From assembly GCF_047314965.1 (NCBI RefSeq), contig NZ_JBLBVK010000047.1:62001-126000 (forward strand): DNA of 64,000 bases, given 5' to 3'. This document shows positions 53,822 through 62,566 of this stretch, piece by piece. The notes below the pieces were generated by a model, which saw only the letters and a list, made by a program, of their open reading frames with translations, did not search any database and was not told the origin of the DNA. This DNA comes from JAVJUV01 sp047314965 (GTDB lineage Bacteria; Pseudomonadota; Alphaproteobacteria; Rhodobacterales; Rhodobacteraceae). The translations under genes and the position numbers were made by a program. Each line of letters starts with the position of its first letter. The first letter of the stretch is position 1.

Positions 53822-54154
53822 TTAAGCGGCGCCTTCGCTGCCGACGAACATCACTTCGGCGACACGGCCATCATTCGAGACGAGGCAACGCCACTGAGCG
53901 CGCTGCGGCCCGACGAGCATGTAGACGGCATTGTTGGCCTGCGAGAATTCGGTGCCGACCACGTCGACCGCACCATCTGTCTGTGCATCGACCGCGTTGC
54001 GGCAGGCGGTTACAGCGGCGTTGCTGACGTCTGCAGAGAATCCGACGTTGGGGAACATCGGGTTCGATGTCGCCGGGGCCCCGGTGTCTTCGACGCAGCC
54101 CGCCAGAAGGACGGCGGCGGCGAGACCCATGGTGATTTTGACGGATGATTTCAT
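53822..54154 (-). CDS. small putative lipoprotein
   Basis: 110 residues. Lipobox LLAGC, cysteine 19 or thereabouts. The mature N-terminus is CVEDTG, the same as in the lipoprotein at 9685. The C-terminal part (ACRNAV ... VVGTEFSQANNAVYMLVGPQRAQWRCLVSNDGRVAEVMFVG) is a compact alpha/beta unit with two cysteines, probably disulfide-bonded. It is 33 bp upstream of the beta-sandwich protein gene. Role is unknown. Confidence 0.7.
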   Translation of the reverse strand: MKSSVKITMGLAAAVLLAGCVEDTGAPATSNPMFPNVGFSADVSNAAVTACRNAVDAQTDGAVDVVGTEFSQANNAVYMLVGPQRAQWRCLVSNDGRVAEVMFVGSEGAA

Positions 54155-54393
54155 TTTGGTTTCCTTCCTTGAATGACGGTTTTCGGGCCTTGCCCGACTA
54201 TGATGCTCCCCTTTGAAATCCTGCGGAGGATGCCGGAGAACTCAATCAATCTTGACTTACGTTATGGAGGCTTCAGACCTTGCGTCCTCGAGTTGATCGC
54301 GTCCGGCAAGATTCCAGGCCGGACGCGACTTGGACAGCAGATACTCGATAACCACGGGGCGGGTCGGGGTATGGGTACCGGCCCCCGTACTCG
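54155..54393. other. intergenic region
   Basis: 239 bp between two minus-strand envelope genes. Probably holds the promoter of the lipoprotein gene. No repeat or terminator with a T-run recognised. Confidence 0.35.
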
Positions 54394-54936
54394 TCAGAGC
54401 CGCCCGAAACGGGTATTGAATATCTGACCTTCGGCATTGGTTTCGCAGACAAGGTGCCGGTGGCCGGACGCGACTTCGATGTAATAGGAAGCGGCGCCTT
54501 CCTGCGCTGCCTTGATGACATGAATGTCATGGCGTCCGACGTTCATGGCGGAGGCGGCATCGGCGACGCAACTGCTGAGCGCGGCCTGCGGCACCCGCGT
54601 TCCGTTCACGTCCCGGCTCTTGTGTGCGAGACGGTTCATGCGTTCCTTGTGGCCGGCATCATAGCCCTGCGCGAAGGCGGTACTGCTGCGATACGCGTCG
54701 AACGGCTCGTTATGAAGCCCGTCGCGGTAGCCGCGCTCAAACTCGGCGGTCTCTTCCGCGGTGTTCGGGCGGTATCCTTCGCGATAATGGTTCTCGTTGT
54801 GCGAAAAAGCCGCGATCCCGAGAATGGCCAGCGCTGCAAGCTCGGCTTTTTCCTTTTCGCTCAGGGCAAGTGCGGGGCCGCTCCAGACCTGCAGCGCAAG
54901 CGCCGCAGCGGTAACTGCAATGAGTGGTTTCTTCAT
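54394..54936 (-). CDS. secreted protein with GYxxG repeats and a C-terminal YpsA-like module
   Basis: 180 residues from the ATG of MKKPLIAVTAAALALQVW after AGGAAG. Signal peptide ending ALA. A tandem of GY-containing helices (YREGYRPNTAEE, FERGYRDGLHNEP, FAQGYDAGHKERM) is followed by a C-terminal unit (SSCVADAASAMNV ... ASYYIEVASGHRHLVCETNAEGQIFNTRF) that has the same cysteine, aromatic and Gly turn pattern as the two CVEDTG lipoproteins. So three window proteins share this C-terminal module. No function is known; the 'YpsA-like' wording is only descriptive. Confidence 0.6.
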   Translation of the reverse strand: MKKPLIAVTAAALALQVWSGPALALSEKEKAELAALAILGIAAFSHNENHYREGYRPNTAEETAEFERGYRDGLHNEPFDAYRSSTAFAQGYDAGHKERMNRLAHKSRDVNGTRVPQAALSSCVADAASAMNVGRHDIHVIKAAQEGAASYYIEVASGHRHLVCETNAEGQIFNTRFGRL

Positions 54937-55115
54937 GAAAGGCTTCCTGACGTTGCGGATGAACACAATCGAAAGGATTAGAAAAACAACCATAGGTAAC
55001 AACTGAGAAAGATATCGATTGCTGAATGCCGCTCAGCTAAAACGCGGGCGTGCGTCGGCTGCATACGGTCTAACCGCGGAGAATTCAGGCGAGGGAGCGG
55101 GCAGGGCGTCTGGAC

Positions 55116-56030
55116 TTACTGGGCAGCGATCCCGACAAATCTTACCTGGGCCTCCAACCAACGCGCCAGTCCCCGGATGACGGGATCGCGCTCTCGCGAC
55201 AGCTTGTAACACAGCTTGTAGAAGCGACCGGCCGGAAGTTCCGCAGGGTCAATCTGTACGAGATCGCCCCTCTCAAGAGCATCCGCCACAAGGAAATCCG
55301 GAACAAGCGCCGCGCCGACCCCAGTTTCCGCGAGGCCCATCGCCAGCAGGTAATGCGTGCAACGCACTAACCTGCCGTCCACCGAGCCGGCGTAATCCAC
55401 GCCCGATACATCGGAAAAGTCGCGCCAGTCTTCGGCAAGACTGCCGGGATCGAGATCGGTTGTGATCAGGCGCAGAGGCATGCCGTTTCCGCCGCGGGGC
55501 ATTGTCGGGCTGCCGACTGCAATCAGCATTTCTTCAAAAAGCGTCGACGACGTGAACCCCTCTTCCACTTCTCCGGCGGTGATGACGATGTCAGCGATCG
55601 TGTCGGTCTGCAGCGGGTCGCTGGCATAGAGGCGAAGTTCGACGTCGACTGAAGATTCACGATCCAGAAACTCGGGTAGTCTCTTTGCCAGCCATGTCGG
55701 TCCAAGACTGGAGCATACGGCGAGACGGACAAGCGGTTTCGACTTGCCCACGGTGTTCTCGATGACCCGGTCCAGGTTGGCCAGCATGCCCGACACGTGC
55801 TGGAAAAGCTGTTCACCTGTCTCGGTCAGGCGTATGCCGCGCCCTGATTTGGCAAGAACTTCCTCGCCCAGATAGCTTTTCAACTCGCGCAACTGGTGAC
55901 TGATAGCGCTGGGAGAGACGTTGAACTCGTCCGCTGCCGCCTTGACCGATCCGTGACGCGCGACAGATTCGAAATACTGCAGAGATCGAAGCAGGCGCGG
56001 ATCCCTGACCAAGGCGCGGTTATTTGCCAT
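55116..56030 (-). CDS. LysR-family regulator, GcvA-like
   Basis: 304 residues. Helix-turn-helix SLQYFESVARHGSVKAAADEFNVSPSAISHQLRELKSYLGEEVL (about residues 15-58). The C-terminal LAMGLAETGVGAALVPDFLV is the GcvA-type effector region. It is separated from the envelope group by 179 bp, so it may regulate that group, but no operator was identified. Confidence 0.87.
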   Translation of the reverse strand: MANNRALVRDPRLLRSLQYFESVARHGSVKAAADEFNVSPSAISHQLRELKSYLGEEVLAKSGRGIRLTETGEQLFQHVSGMLANLDRVIENTVGKSKPLVRLAVCSSLGPTWLAKRLPEFLDRESSVDVELRLYASDPLQTDTIADIVITAGEVEEGFTSSTLFEEMLIAVGSPTMPRGGNGMPLRLITTDLDPGSLAEDWRDFSDVSGVDYAGSVDGRLVRCTHYLLAMGLAETGVGAALVPDFLVADALERGDLVQIDPAELPAGRFYKLCYKLSRERDPVIRGLARWLEAQVRFVGIAAQ

Positions 56031-56136
56031 CAGAACGCACTACCCTTTGATCAAAACACATGCAGATTCCAATAGAACTGGGTCTTGGTCAATCCGGCAT
56101 CGTGAAACCACGCTACATGACTGGCGGGGCCCGACC

Positions 56137-57321
56137 TCAGCTGAGCCGCCGCATTCCCCGTGTCAGCCCTTCCAGCGTCAACGGCACCATGCGGTCCGCG
56201 CCGATGATCTGCCGGATCATCTGGGTCGACTGTGTGTATTGCCAGTGGCGCTCTGGCACAGGGTTGATCCAGAGAAGATCGGTCCATTGCGCCGCCGCAC
56301 GCCGCAACCATGTCTCACCCGATTCCTCGTTCCAGTGCTCGTTCGCGCCGCCTGGGATGGCGATCTCGTAGGGCGACATCGAGGCGTCGCCGACGAAGAT
56401 GCATTTGTAACCCCTGCCGAACTTGTTGATCAGGTCCCAGGTCGGGGTGCGGTCAACCCAGCGGCGGCGGTTTTCCCGCCAGACACCTTCGTAAAGGCAG
56501 TTGTGGAAGTAGAAATGTTCGAGGTGCTTGAACTCGGTCCGGACCGCCGAGAACAGCTCTTCCACCATGTGGACATGGGGGTCCATCGAACCGCCGACGT
56601 CGAGAAACAGCAGCACGCGCACGGCGTTGCGCCGCTCGGGCCTGGTCTTGACGTCGAGATAGCCATGTTCTGCGGTCGAACGGATCGTGCCATCGAGGTC
56701 CAGTTCCTCCAGCGCGCCCTCGCGTGCCCATTGCCGAAGCCGCTTGAGTGCAACCTTGATCGTCCGCGTCCCGATTTCGCGCGTGTCGTCGAAATCGCGG
56801 AACTCGCGCCGGTCCCAGACCTTGATCGCGCGCTGGTGGCGTGAGCTATCCTGACCGATCCGGACGCCCTCGGGATTGTACCCGTAGGCCCCGAAGGGCG
56901 AGGTTCCTGCAGTGCCAATCCATTTTGAGCCGCCCTGGTGCCGGCCCTTCTGCTCCTCGAGCCGCTGGCGCAACGTTTCCATCAGCTTATCGAACCCGCC
57001 AAGGGCCTCGACCTCGGCCATCTCCTCGGGGGACAGGTGCTTTTCGGCCATTTTCCGAAGCCAGTCCTCGGGCAGGTCCAGCGCGGCGAGAACCGCATCG
57101 GCCGGGATCGCCTCGACGCCTTCGAAGGCGGCGGCGAAGGCGCGGTCGAAGCGGTCCATATGGGCTTCGGATTTCACCATGCTGGTCCGGGCCAGGTAAT
57201 AGAACGTATCGATGTCCCATGTCGCCAAGCCGGCATCGAGCGCTTCGAGAAAGGTCAGGAATTCGCGCAGGCTGACGGGCAGCCCGCTTTGCCTCAGGTG
57301 CTCGAAGAAGCGCAGGAACAT
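56137..57321 (-). CDS. VWA-domain (CoxE-like) protein
   Basis: 394 residues from the ATG overlapping the preceding small gene (TGATG). The helical N-terminal part is FFEHLRQSGLPVSLREFLTFLEAL. The von Willebrand A domain begins with the metal-site motif DVGGS (D241-S245), in place of the usual DxSxS, so the first serine is replaced by glycine. CoxE-like VWA proteins act with MoxR AAA ATPases as maturation or assembly chaperones, and a MoxR gene lies at 61078 on the same strand. Confidence 0.88.
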   Translation of the reverse strand: MFLRFFEHLRQSGLPVSLREFLTFLEALDAGLATWDIDTFYYLARTSMVKSEAHMDRFDRAFAAAFEGVEAIPADAVLAALDLPEDWLRKMAEKHLSPEEMAEVEALGGFDKLMETLRQRLEEQKGRHQGGSKWIGTAGTSPFGAYGYNPEGVRIGQDSSRHQRAIKVWDRREFRDFDDTREIGTRTIKVALKRLRQWAREGALEELDLDGTIRSTAEHGYLDVKTRPERRNAVRVLLFLDVGGSMDPHVHMVEELFSAVRTEFKHLEHFYFHNCLYEGVWRENRRRWVDRTPTWDLINKFGRGYKCIFVGDASMSPYEIAIPGGANEHWNEESGETWLRRAAAQWTDLLWINPVPERHWQYTQSTQMIRQIIGADRMVPLTLEGLTRGMRRLS

Positions 57322-57491
57322 CAGGAAAACACGAAGTGTTCCAGAAGTAGCCCGCCGAAGACGCCGGCCACCGCGAAGGCGATGCCGTAGCCGGCGGCGT
57401 ATTGCGCGATATCCGCGGCCGTGCCCTTGCGGCGGCGCGCGGTGAGGGCGCCGATAATCGCGCCGATCAGTCCCGCGATCAGTGCGATCAT
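57321..57491 (-). CDS. 56-residue small membrane protein
   Basis: ATG at 57491 overlaps the DUF2927 stop (ATGA), and its stop overlaps the VWA start (TGATG). Two short hydrophobic segments (MIALIAGLIGAIIGAL, YGIAFAVAGVFGGLLLEHFVF) flank a basic loop ARRRKG. The overlap at both ends and the membrane pattern support it as real. No family recognised. Confidence 0.65.
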   Translation of the reverse strand: MIALIAGLIGAIIGALTARRRKGTAADIAQYAAGYGIAFAVAGVFGGLLLEHFVFS

Positions 57492-58852
57492 GTCCGTTCT
57501 CCTGTTCTTGCCCGCGGGCTGATCGCCCGGATTTCTGCGGCGCGTTCGCGCACTTCCTTCTCGCTGCCGAACCCGTAGCGGGCCCATGCCAGCGCCTCGT
57601 CCTGAACCCGGCGCGCATCCCAGTCGCGGTCGAGCAGAACCAGCGCCTCGGCCTTGACCATGAGCAGAAGCGACAGAAGCGCGGCGTGTTCGGCCTCGTT
57701 CACCGCGTCGAGGCTCTGGTCGACGAGGTTGATCGCGACCTCGGCGCGGCCCGCCGACAGCTGGAACGCCGCCACCTGCATCGCCACATGCGCTTCCTGG
57801 ATCGCCGTGTCCGGCCGGCTCTGATAGATGCGCCCTGCTTCGAGGAACGCCGCCAGCGCCGTCTCGGGCGCGTTCGAAAGGGAGAGACGCCCAAGAATGT
57901 AATAGGAGAAGGCAAGACGGGAATCGTTCGGACCGAACTGGCGGGCCAGCGAGACCGCGCGCTCTGCGGCGGCAATCCGGCGGTTGCGCGATGTGCGCGG
58001 CATCGTCGCGGTGCCAATCTCGTTCTGCCAGGCCGCGAACTCGGTGGTCGCGTCACTTGTCCCGCCACGGCGGCCCGATGGGTTCAGACGGTTCAGGATC
58101 GTGGGCAGGCGCGCCGCAACCTCGGGTTCCCGCATGCCGTTTTGCAGGGCCGGGTCGTAAAACGCCCTCAGGATCAGCATGTCGAAGCCGGTCAGGACGG
58201 TATGGAAATTGTCGTCGTTGAAGATCGATTCCGGCAGCCGGTAGAGATCGTTGACCGGACCGAGCGCCTGGCTGATCTCTTCGTGAAGACAGTCGCGGAT
58301 CTCCTGCGGGCTGACATCGACCGGCAGGAAGACGGCCATTCGCTTGCGTTCCGTCAGCTCGGTCCAATAGGTGGTGGGGTCGTTGCGCCGTGCCCGGTAT
58401 TCTTCCCAGCTCGACACGTTCGGCCGCACGAAGCAGGCCGCCGACGGTGCGACGCTCTGGATCTGGGCCCGGCTGACCGGAACGATGGTGATCGAGGCTG
58501 GCCCGTCGCCGCCGACGCGGCTGATCGGGATGCCCGCCTCGCGGCGCAGTCGGGAAATAAGCCGGTCGAGGTCCGGTCCAAGGCTGGCGGGAGGGTTCCC
58601 CGCGACACGCACCGTGACCGGTCCTTCGAACCGCGTGAAGCGCGGCATCTTTTCGCCGTTCTCCAGCCTGAAGGTCAGGTCCAGGAAATCACGCGCGATC
58701 TGGACGTTCGATTTCGACGGCGGGCGCACAGAGACGGCAGAGAAGGTCTTCATCGGCGGCAGCGAGATCTCGGGTCCGGCGCGGCGGCTGGTCTCGGTCG
58801 TGGTGCAGGCTGCGAGCGCGAGGGCGCCGAGAAGGGTCAGTACGGTTCTCAT
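57488..58852 (-). CDS. DUF2927 putative lipoprotein
   Basis: 454 residues. Lipobox LAAC (residues 13-16), mature protein begins CTTTETS. DUF2927 occupies about 60-260 (PRFTRFEGPVTVRVAG, EISQALGPVNDLYRLPESIFNDDNFHTVLTGFDMLILRAFYDPAL), followed by a helical TPR-like part (SRLAFSYYILGRLSLSNAPETALAAFLEAGRIY). Function is unknown. Its start overlaps the GNAT stop (TGATG) and its stop overlaps the small membrane gene, so four genes are translationally coupled. Confidence 0.85.
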   Translation of the reverse strand: MRTVLTLLGALALAACTTTETSRRAGPEISLPPMKTFSAVSVRPPSKSNVQIARDFLDLTFRLENGEKMPRFTRFEGPVTVRVAGNPPASLGPDLDRLISRLRREAGIPISRVGGDGPASITIVPVSRAQIQSVAPSAACFVRPNVSSWEEYRARRNDPTTYWTELTERKRMAVFLPVDVSPQEIRDCLHEEISQALGPVNDLYRLPESIFNDDNFHTVLTGFDMLILRAFYDPALQNGMREPEVAARLPTILNRLNPSGRRGGTSDATTEFAAWQNEIGTATMPRTSRNRRIAAAERAVSLARQFGPNDSRLAFSYYILGRLSLSNAPETALAAFLEAGRIYQSRPDTAIQEAHVAMQVAAFQLSAGRAEVAINLVDQSLDAVNEAEHAALLSLLLMVKAEALVLLDRDWDARRVQDEALAWARYGFGSEKEVRERAAEIRAISPRARTGERT

Positions 58853-59295
58853 CAGGCCCTCGTGTACTTGATGAAGGGGGTGACCTGCCCGATCCGGTCG
58901 TACAGCTTGCGGGCCTCGGCGTTGAAATCCTGCGTCAACCAGTAGACCGAGGGCGCGCCCGCAGCGTCCGCTGCGGCATAGACCGCCTCGATCAGGGCCC
59001 GTCCGACGCCCTTGCCCCGAACGTCGGGGTCTGCGTAAAGGTCCTGCAGGTAGCAGACGTTCTCGATCTTCCAGCCGTGGCGGTGGAAAAGGTAATGCGT
59101 CAGTCCGACAGGCTGCCCATCAACTTCGGCGATCAAGCCTATGTAATCATTTGGATCGTTTCCGAGAAGCCGCTCGAAATAGGCGGCATAGACCTCTTCG
59201 GGCACTTCCGTTTCGTAAAACGCCAGGTAGTCGCGCCAAAGGCGGCGCCACTGGGCCTCGTCGCTTCGCGTCAGGGGGCGGACAAGCACGCTCAT
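58852..59295 (-). CDS. GNAT-family N-acetyltransferase
   Basis: 147 residues. The acetyl-CoA site is LYADPDVRGKGVGRALIEAVYAAADAAG (about residues 89-116), and the C-terminal WLTQDFNAEARKLYDRIG is characteristic. Substrate unknown. First gene of the coupled GNAT-DUF2927-small-VWA set. Confidence 0.9.
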   Translation of the reverse strand: MSVLVRPLTRSDEAQWRRLWRDYLAFYETEVPEEVYAAYFERLLGNDPNDYIGLIAEVDGQPVGLTHYLFHRHGWKIENVCYLQDLYADPDVRGKGVGRALIEAVYAAADAAGAPSVYWLTQDFNAEARKLYDRIGQVTPFIKYTRA

Positions 59296-59353
59296 GTGGA
59301 CTGTCTAGCCGCTTGGGACGGCGGTTTCCACAGGATTTGGAGGGCAGCGGCCG

Positions 59354-60253
59354 TCATGCCAGCCATGCCAGCGACAGGAGCGACAGAACGCTCGTCCAGA
59401 CGATGACAGGAGCGATGTTGTCGGTCTTCACCCCGTAGAGCAGCGCCAGCGAAAAACTCATCGCTCCCGCCGGCCCGGCGGAGGCCATGAGGAACAACTG
59501 CCGCCAGTCGCTGTCCGGCGCGCCAATCGCGAAGGCGGCAGCGACGAGAAGCGGCAGACCCAGCAGTTTTGCCGCCGAAATCGCCGCGATCGTCGGACCC
59601 GGACGGATGCTGTGCGAGGACAGGACCACGCCCATCGCGAACAGCATCATGGGCGCGGCGCCCGCGCCTGCAAAGCGCGCGGCCGTCTGGATGGGTTCGG
59701 GAATGGGGACCGAGGCAAGGTTCAGCGCGATCGACAACAGGATCGTGCCCAGTACCGGATTGCGCGCCATACGCCGGAAAGTGCCGCTCAGATCGCCTTT
59801 CCCGGCGATCAGTTCGCTGCTGATGATGAAGAACGCGAAGGAAACCGAGGCATCCAGCGCGACGATGGCTGTGATCGGCATCGCGCCGGCTTCGCCATAG
59901 ATCAGAGTCGCGATGGGCCAGATGTAGAGAAGCGTGTTCACGAAGACGACCGCCATGCCCAGAAGCCATGCCTCTGCAAGGTCGCAGCCGAGCACATGGC
60001 GGGCGAGCAGGAAGGCGAGGGTGAAGCCGATCACCTCGCACAGTGCATAAAGACCAAGCGCACCCCAATGGATCGCGCCAAGGTCCAGCCCGGTCAGCAG
60101 CATGAAGATCAGTGGCGGCTGCAGAACGAGGAAAGCGATCCGGTTGACCGCGCGCGCCTCGTCGATGCTTGCCGTTTTCATCCGGCCCATGACGAAGCCA
60201 AGCGCCAGCATGGCGAAGACGGGCAGGATGTTGTGGGTGAGGACGTGAAGCAT
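59354..60253 (-). CDS. AEC-family carrier
   Basis: 299 residues from the ATG of MLHVLTHNILPVFAMLALGF, which overlaps the preceding stop (TAATG). Ten membrane helices in two inverted halves. The family motif ARNPVLGTILLSIALNL is near residue 165. Auxin-efflux-carrier-like transporters in bacteria export or import carboxylates such as malate. The substrate is not predictable. Confidence 0.87.
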   Translation of the reverse strand: MLHVLTHNILPVFAMLALGFVMGRMKTASIDEARAVNRIAFLVLQPPLIFMLLTGLDLGAIHWGALGLYALCEVIGFTLAFLLARHVLGCDLAEAWLLGMAVVFVNTLLYIWPIATLIYGEAGAMPITAIVALDASVSFAFFIISSELIAGKGDLSGTFRRMARNPVLGTILLSIALNLASVPIPEPIQTAARFAGAGAAPMMLFAMGVVLSSHSIRPGPTIAAISAAKLLGLPLLVAAAFAIGAPDSDWRQLFLMASAGPAGAMSFSLALLYGVKTDNIAPVIVWTSVLSLLSLAWLA

Positions 60254-60543
60254 TAGGCGGTGATCCAGCCTTTTTCGACCATCAGGGCGAGAGCATCGGG
60301 AAATCTGCCAAGGTCGATCTCGACCGGTTGATGGAGCGGATGTTTTCCGGCCTTTGGGGTGACCTTGTGCCACCAGTCGAGCTGCTCCTGACTGATGGGG
60401 CGATAGGTCAGGGTATGGCCACTCAGTTCGACGCTGTTCAATGCAAGTGCCAGGGTACAGTCGACCTGATCACTTTGGGTCACTGTCGTCGAGAGGAGCG
60501 GCTTGCCCCGATAAAGGACGCAGAGGTCGCGGCGTGTTGTCAA
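60253..60543 (-). CDS. hypothetical protein, C-terminal part of an interrupted frame
   Basis: The first usual start is a TTG at 60543 with no ribosome site, giving 96 residues. The same frame stays open and codon-biased upstream to 60705, reading ...FPNFPADTIRSSCEVF and RRNNYVTHYGTKKGGIEG, up to the TAG that ends the gene at 60706. So the real product is longer than 96 residues. It either starts at CTG, or is the second half of a single protein broken by TAG. The 150 codons are clearly coding. Function is not recognised. Confidence 0.5.
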   Translation of the reverse strand: MTTRRDLCVLYRGKPLLSTTVTQSDQVDCTLALALNSVELSGHTLTYRPISQEQLDWWHKVTPKAGKHPLHQPVEIDLGRFPDALALMVEKGWITA

Positions 60544-60705
60544 AGGATCGACGAAGACGTCCAGCCGGGTCTTGAGCGGTGTGCCTTCGATGCCGCCCTT
60601 CTTCGTTCCGTAATGGGTGACGTAATTGTTCCTGCGGAAAACCTCACATGAGGAGCGGATCGTATCTGCCGGGAAATTCGGGAATTTCTCCAGTTTTTTA
60701 AGGCC

Positions 60706-61077
60706 CTATTCAGTCGCCGCAATCAGCCGTTCTCCGATAATCTCGGGATCGTTCGGCAGTGACAGGAAATCCCGCGGGTCGAAGGGAACATCGGTCCATA
60801 GACTGTTGTCCACGTTGACGTCAAAGCCGGGTTTCGGATGCGCCGCAAATGAGATGCCAAACGCCGTGATCCATCCATCGCCGAAGGGCAGGTTAAGTCT
60901 TTCCGCGAAAAGATCGCCGCTGACCTGAGCCGTCAGCGCCAGTGTCCGTTCCCGGCGCATGTCTTCGATCTGCTTTGCAAGGGCTGTCAGAGTCGTGTCG
61001 CGACTTCCCTCGGGCAAGACATCCTCGACATTCCAATAGGTATCGAACGCCCGGAAAAGCCTGGGTTCGGCGGCCAT
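60706..61077 (-). CDS. hypothetical protein
   Basis: 123 residues; ATG immediately follows the MoxR stop codon. It is followed in the same frame by the coding region at 60253 after a single TAG (60706-60708). No signal or membrane part. Sequence (RLNLPFGDGWITAFGISFAAHPKPGFDVNVDNSLWTDVPFD) is not a family I know. Position suggests a MoxR client or partner. Confidence 0.7.
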   Translation of the reverse strand: MAAEPRLFRAFDTYWNVEDVLPEGSRDTTLTALAKQIEDMRRERTLALTAQVSGDLFAERLNLPFGDGWITAFGISFAAHPKPGFDVNVDNSLWTDVPFDPRDFLSLPNDPEIIGERLIAATE

Positions 61078-61917
61078 CTAGCCCCGGCCACGCGCCATGA
61101 AGGCCAAACGCTCGAACAGATGCACGTCCTGCTCGTTCTTCAGAAGCGCGCCGTGAAGCTTTGGCAGCACGTCTTTGCCGTCGCGCCTGAGGTCTTCGGG
61201 CGCAAGATCCTCGGCAAGGATCAGTTTCAGCCAGTCCAGGACCTCGGAGGTGGAGGGTTTCTTCTTCAGCCCCGGCGTCTCGCGGATCTCGAAGAATTCG
61301 GTCAGTGCGGTCGTCAGCAGGCGTTCCTTGATGCCGGGGAAATGCACTCCCACGATGGCCTTAAGGACGTCCATGTCAGGGAAGCGGATGTAGTGGAAGA
61401 AGCAGCGGCGCAGGAAGGCGTCCGGTAACTCCTTCTCGTTGTTCGAGGTGATGATGACCACGGGGCGCTGTCTGGCGCGGACCGTCTCGCCGGTCTCGTA
61501 GACGTGGAACTCCATCCGGTCGAGCTCCTGCAACAGATCGTTCGGAAACTCGATGTCGGCCTTGTCGATCTCGTCGATCAGCAGGACAACGCGCTCGCCG
61601 GCCGCAAACGCCTCCCAGAGCTTTCCCCGCTTGATATAGGCACCGATGTCGTGAACCTTCTCGTCTCCCAGCTGGCTGTCGCGCAGCCGGCTGACGGCAT
61701 CGTATTCGTAAAGACCCTGTTGGGCCCGCGTCGTCGATTTCACATGCCATTCGATGATCGGCATATCGAGAGCCGAGGCGACCTGGCGCGCCAGTTCGGT
61801 CTTGCCCGTGCCGGGCTCTCCCTTGACCAGAAGCGGCCGCTCCAGCCTGATTGCCGCGTTCACCGCCACGGCCAGGTCATCCGAAGCGATATAGGCGTCC
61901 GTTCCCTCGAACCTCAT
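61078..61917 (-). CDS. MoxR-family AAA ATPase
   Basis: 279 residues from the ATG of MRFEGTDAYIASDDLAVAV. The frame is open upstream without similarity. Walker A GEPGTGKT (33-40), Walker B VLLIDEID (111-118), sensor 1 ITSNNEKELPDAFLRRC. It acts with VWA proteins as a chaperone for assembly of other complexes. The CoxE-like VWA gene lies at 56137 on the same strand, separated by AEC and GNAT-DUF2927 genes. Confidence 0.92.
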   Translation of the reverse strand: MRFEGTDAYIASDDLAVAVNAAIRLERPLLVKGEPGTGKTELARQVASALDMPIIEWHVKSTTRAQQGLYEYDAVSRLRDSQLGDEKVHDIGAYIKRGKLWEAFAAGERVVLLIDEIDKADIEFPNDLLQELDRMEFHVYETGETVRARQRPVVIITSNNEKELPDAFLRRCFFHYIRFPDMDVLKAIVGVHFPGIKERLLTTALTEFFEIRETPGLKKKPSTSEVLDWLKLILAEDLAPEDLRRDGKDVLPKLHGALLKNEQDVHLFERLAFMARGRG

Positions 61918-62114
61918 GTCTTCCGGGTATCCTTCGATGAATGTCAGGCAGGCCAGCCTAGACCGCGACCTTTGGGCCTTCAAGGGGAGCGATCGTGTAG
62001 TGACAACCCATTGGCGATGCGATATGTGCCCGGCCATGAGGAGCCGGACAGTCGAGTACGTGTGTGGTGGACCGCAGTCCGGGGAAGCGAATAATGAATA
62101 AAAAGGGGAACAAC

Positions 62115-62537
62115 ATGAAAGCTGAGGTTTTCCTCCCGGACGATTATCGCCCCGCCGAAGACGAACCCTTCATGAACGAGCGTCAGCTCGAGTATTTCCG
62201 CAGAAAGCTGCTGAACTGGAAAGCGGAACTGCTGGACGACAGTAAATCCACCATCGAAGGCCTTCAGGGCTCGACTCGCAACATCCCCGACATCGCCGAC
62301 CGTGCCAGCGAAGAAACCGACCGCGCTCTCGAACTGCGCACCCGGGACCGCCAGCGCAAACTGGTCGCCAAGATCGACTCGGCGCTTCGCCGAATCGATA
62401 ACGGCGAGTACGGCTATTGCGAGGAAACCGGCGAGCCGATCTCGCTCAAGCGCCTCGACGCTCGTCCGATCGCGACGCTGAGCCTCGAAGCGCAGGAGCG
62501 CCACGAAAGGGCCGAGAAGGTCCATCGCGACGACTGA
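62115..62537 (+). CDS. dksA: DksA-family transcription regulator
   Basis: 140 residues from the ATG of MKAEVFLPDDYRPAED, preceded by AAGGGGAAC. Binds the secondary channel of RNA polymerase and works with ppGpp. The coiled-coil tip motif DxxDxA is present (D59, D62, A64). The zinc finger keeps only C102 (YGYCEETGEPI); the other three cysteine positions are replaced, as is common in alphaproteobacterial DksA. A start at the ATG of MNKKGNN (62094) is possible. Divergent from the MoxR gene; ends with a terminator. Confidence 0.93.
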   Translation: MKAEVFLPDDYRPAEDEPFMNERQLEYFRRKLLNWKAELLDDSKSTIEGLQGSTRNIPDIADRASEETDRALELRTRDRQRKLVAKIDSALRRIDNGEYGYCEETGEPISLKRLDARPIATLSLEAQERHERAEKVHRDD

Positions 62538-62566
62538 TCGCCCGGACCGGCCGGAAAAAAGGATTG

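Noticed and set aside
55056..55077. A fourth 11-bp array upstream of the GYxxG-repeat gene
   Set aside because: Only one recognisable unit (GTATGCA...) and the neighbours do not keep the register.
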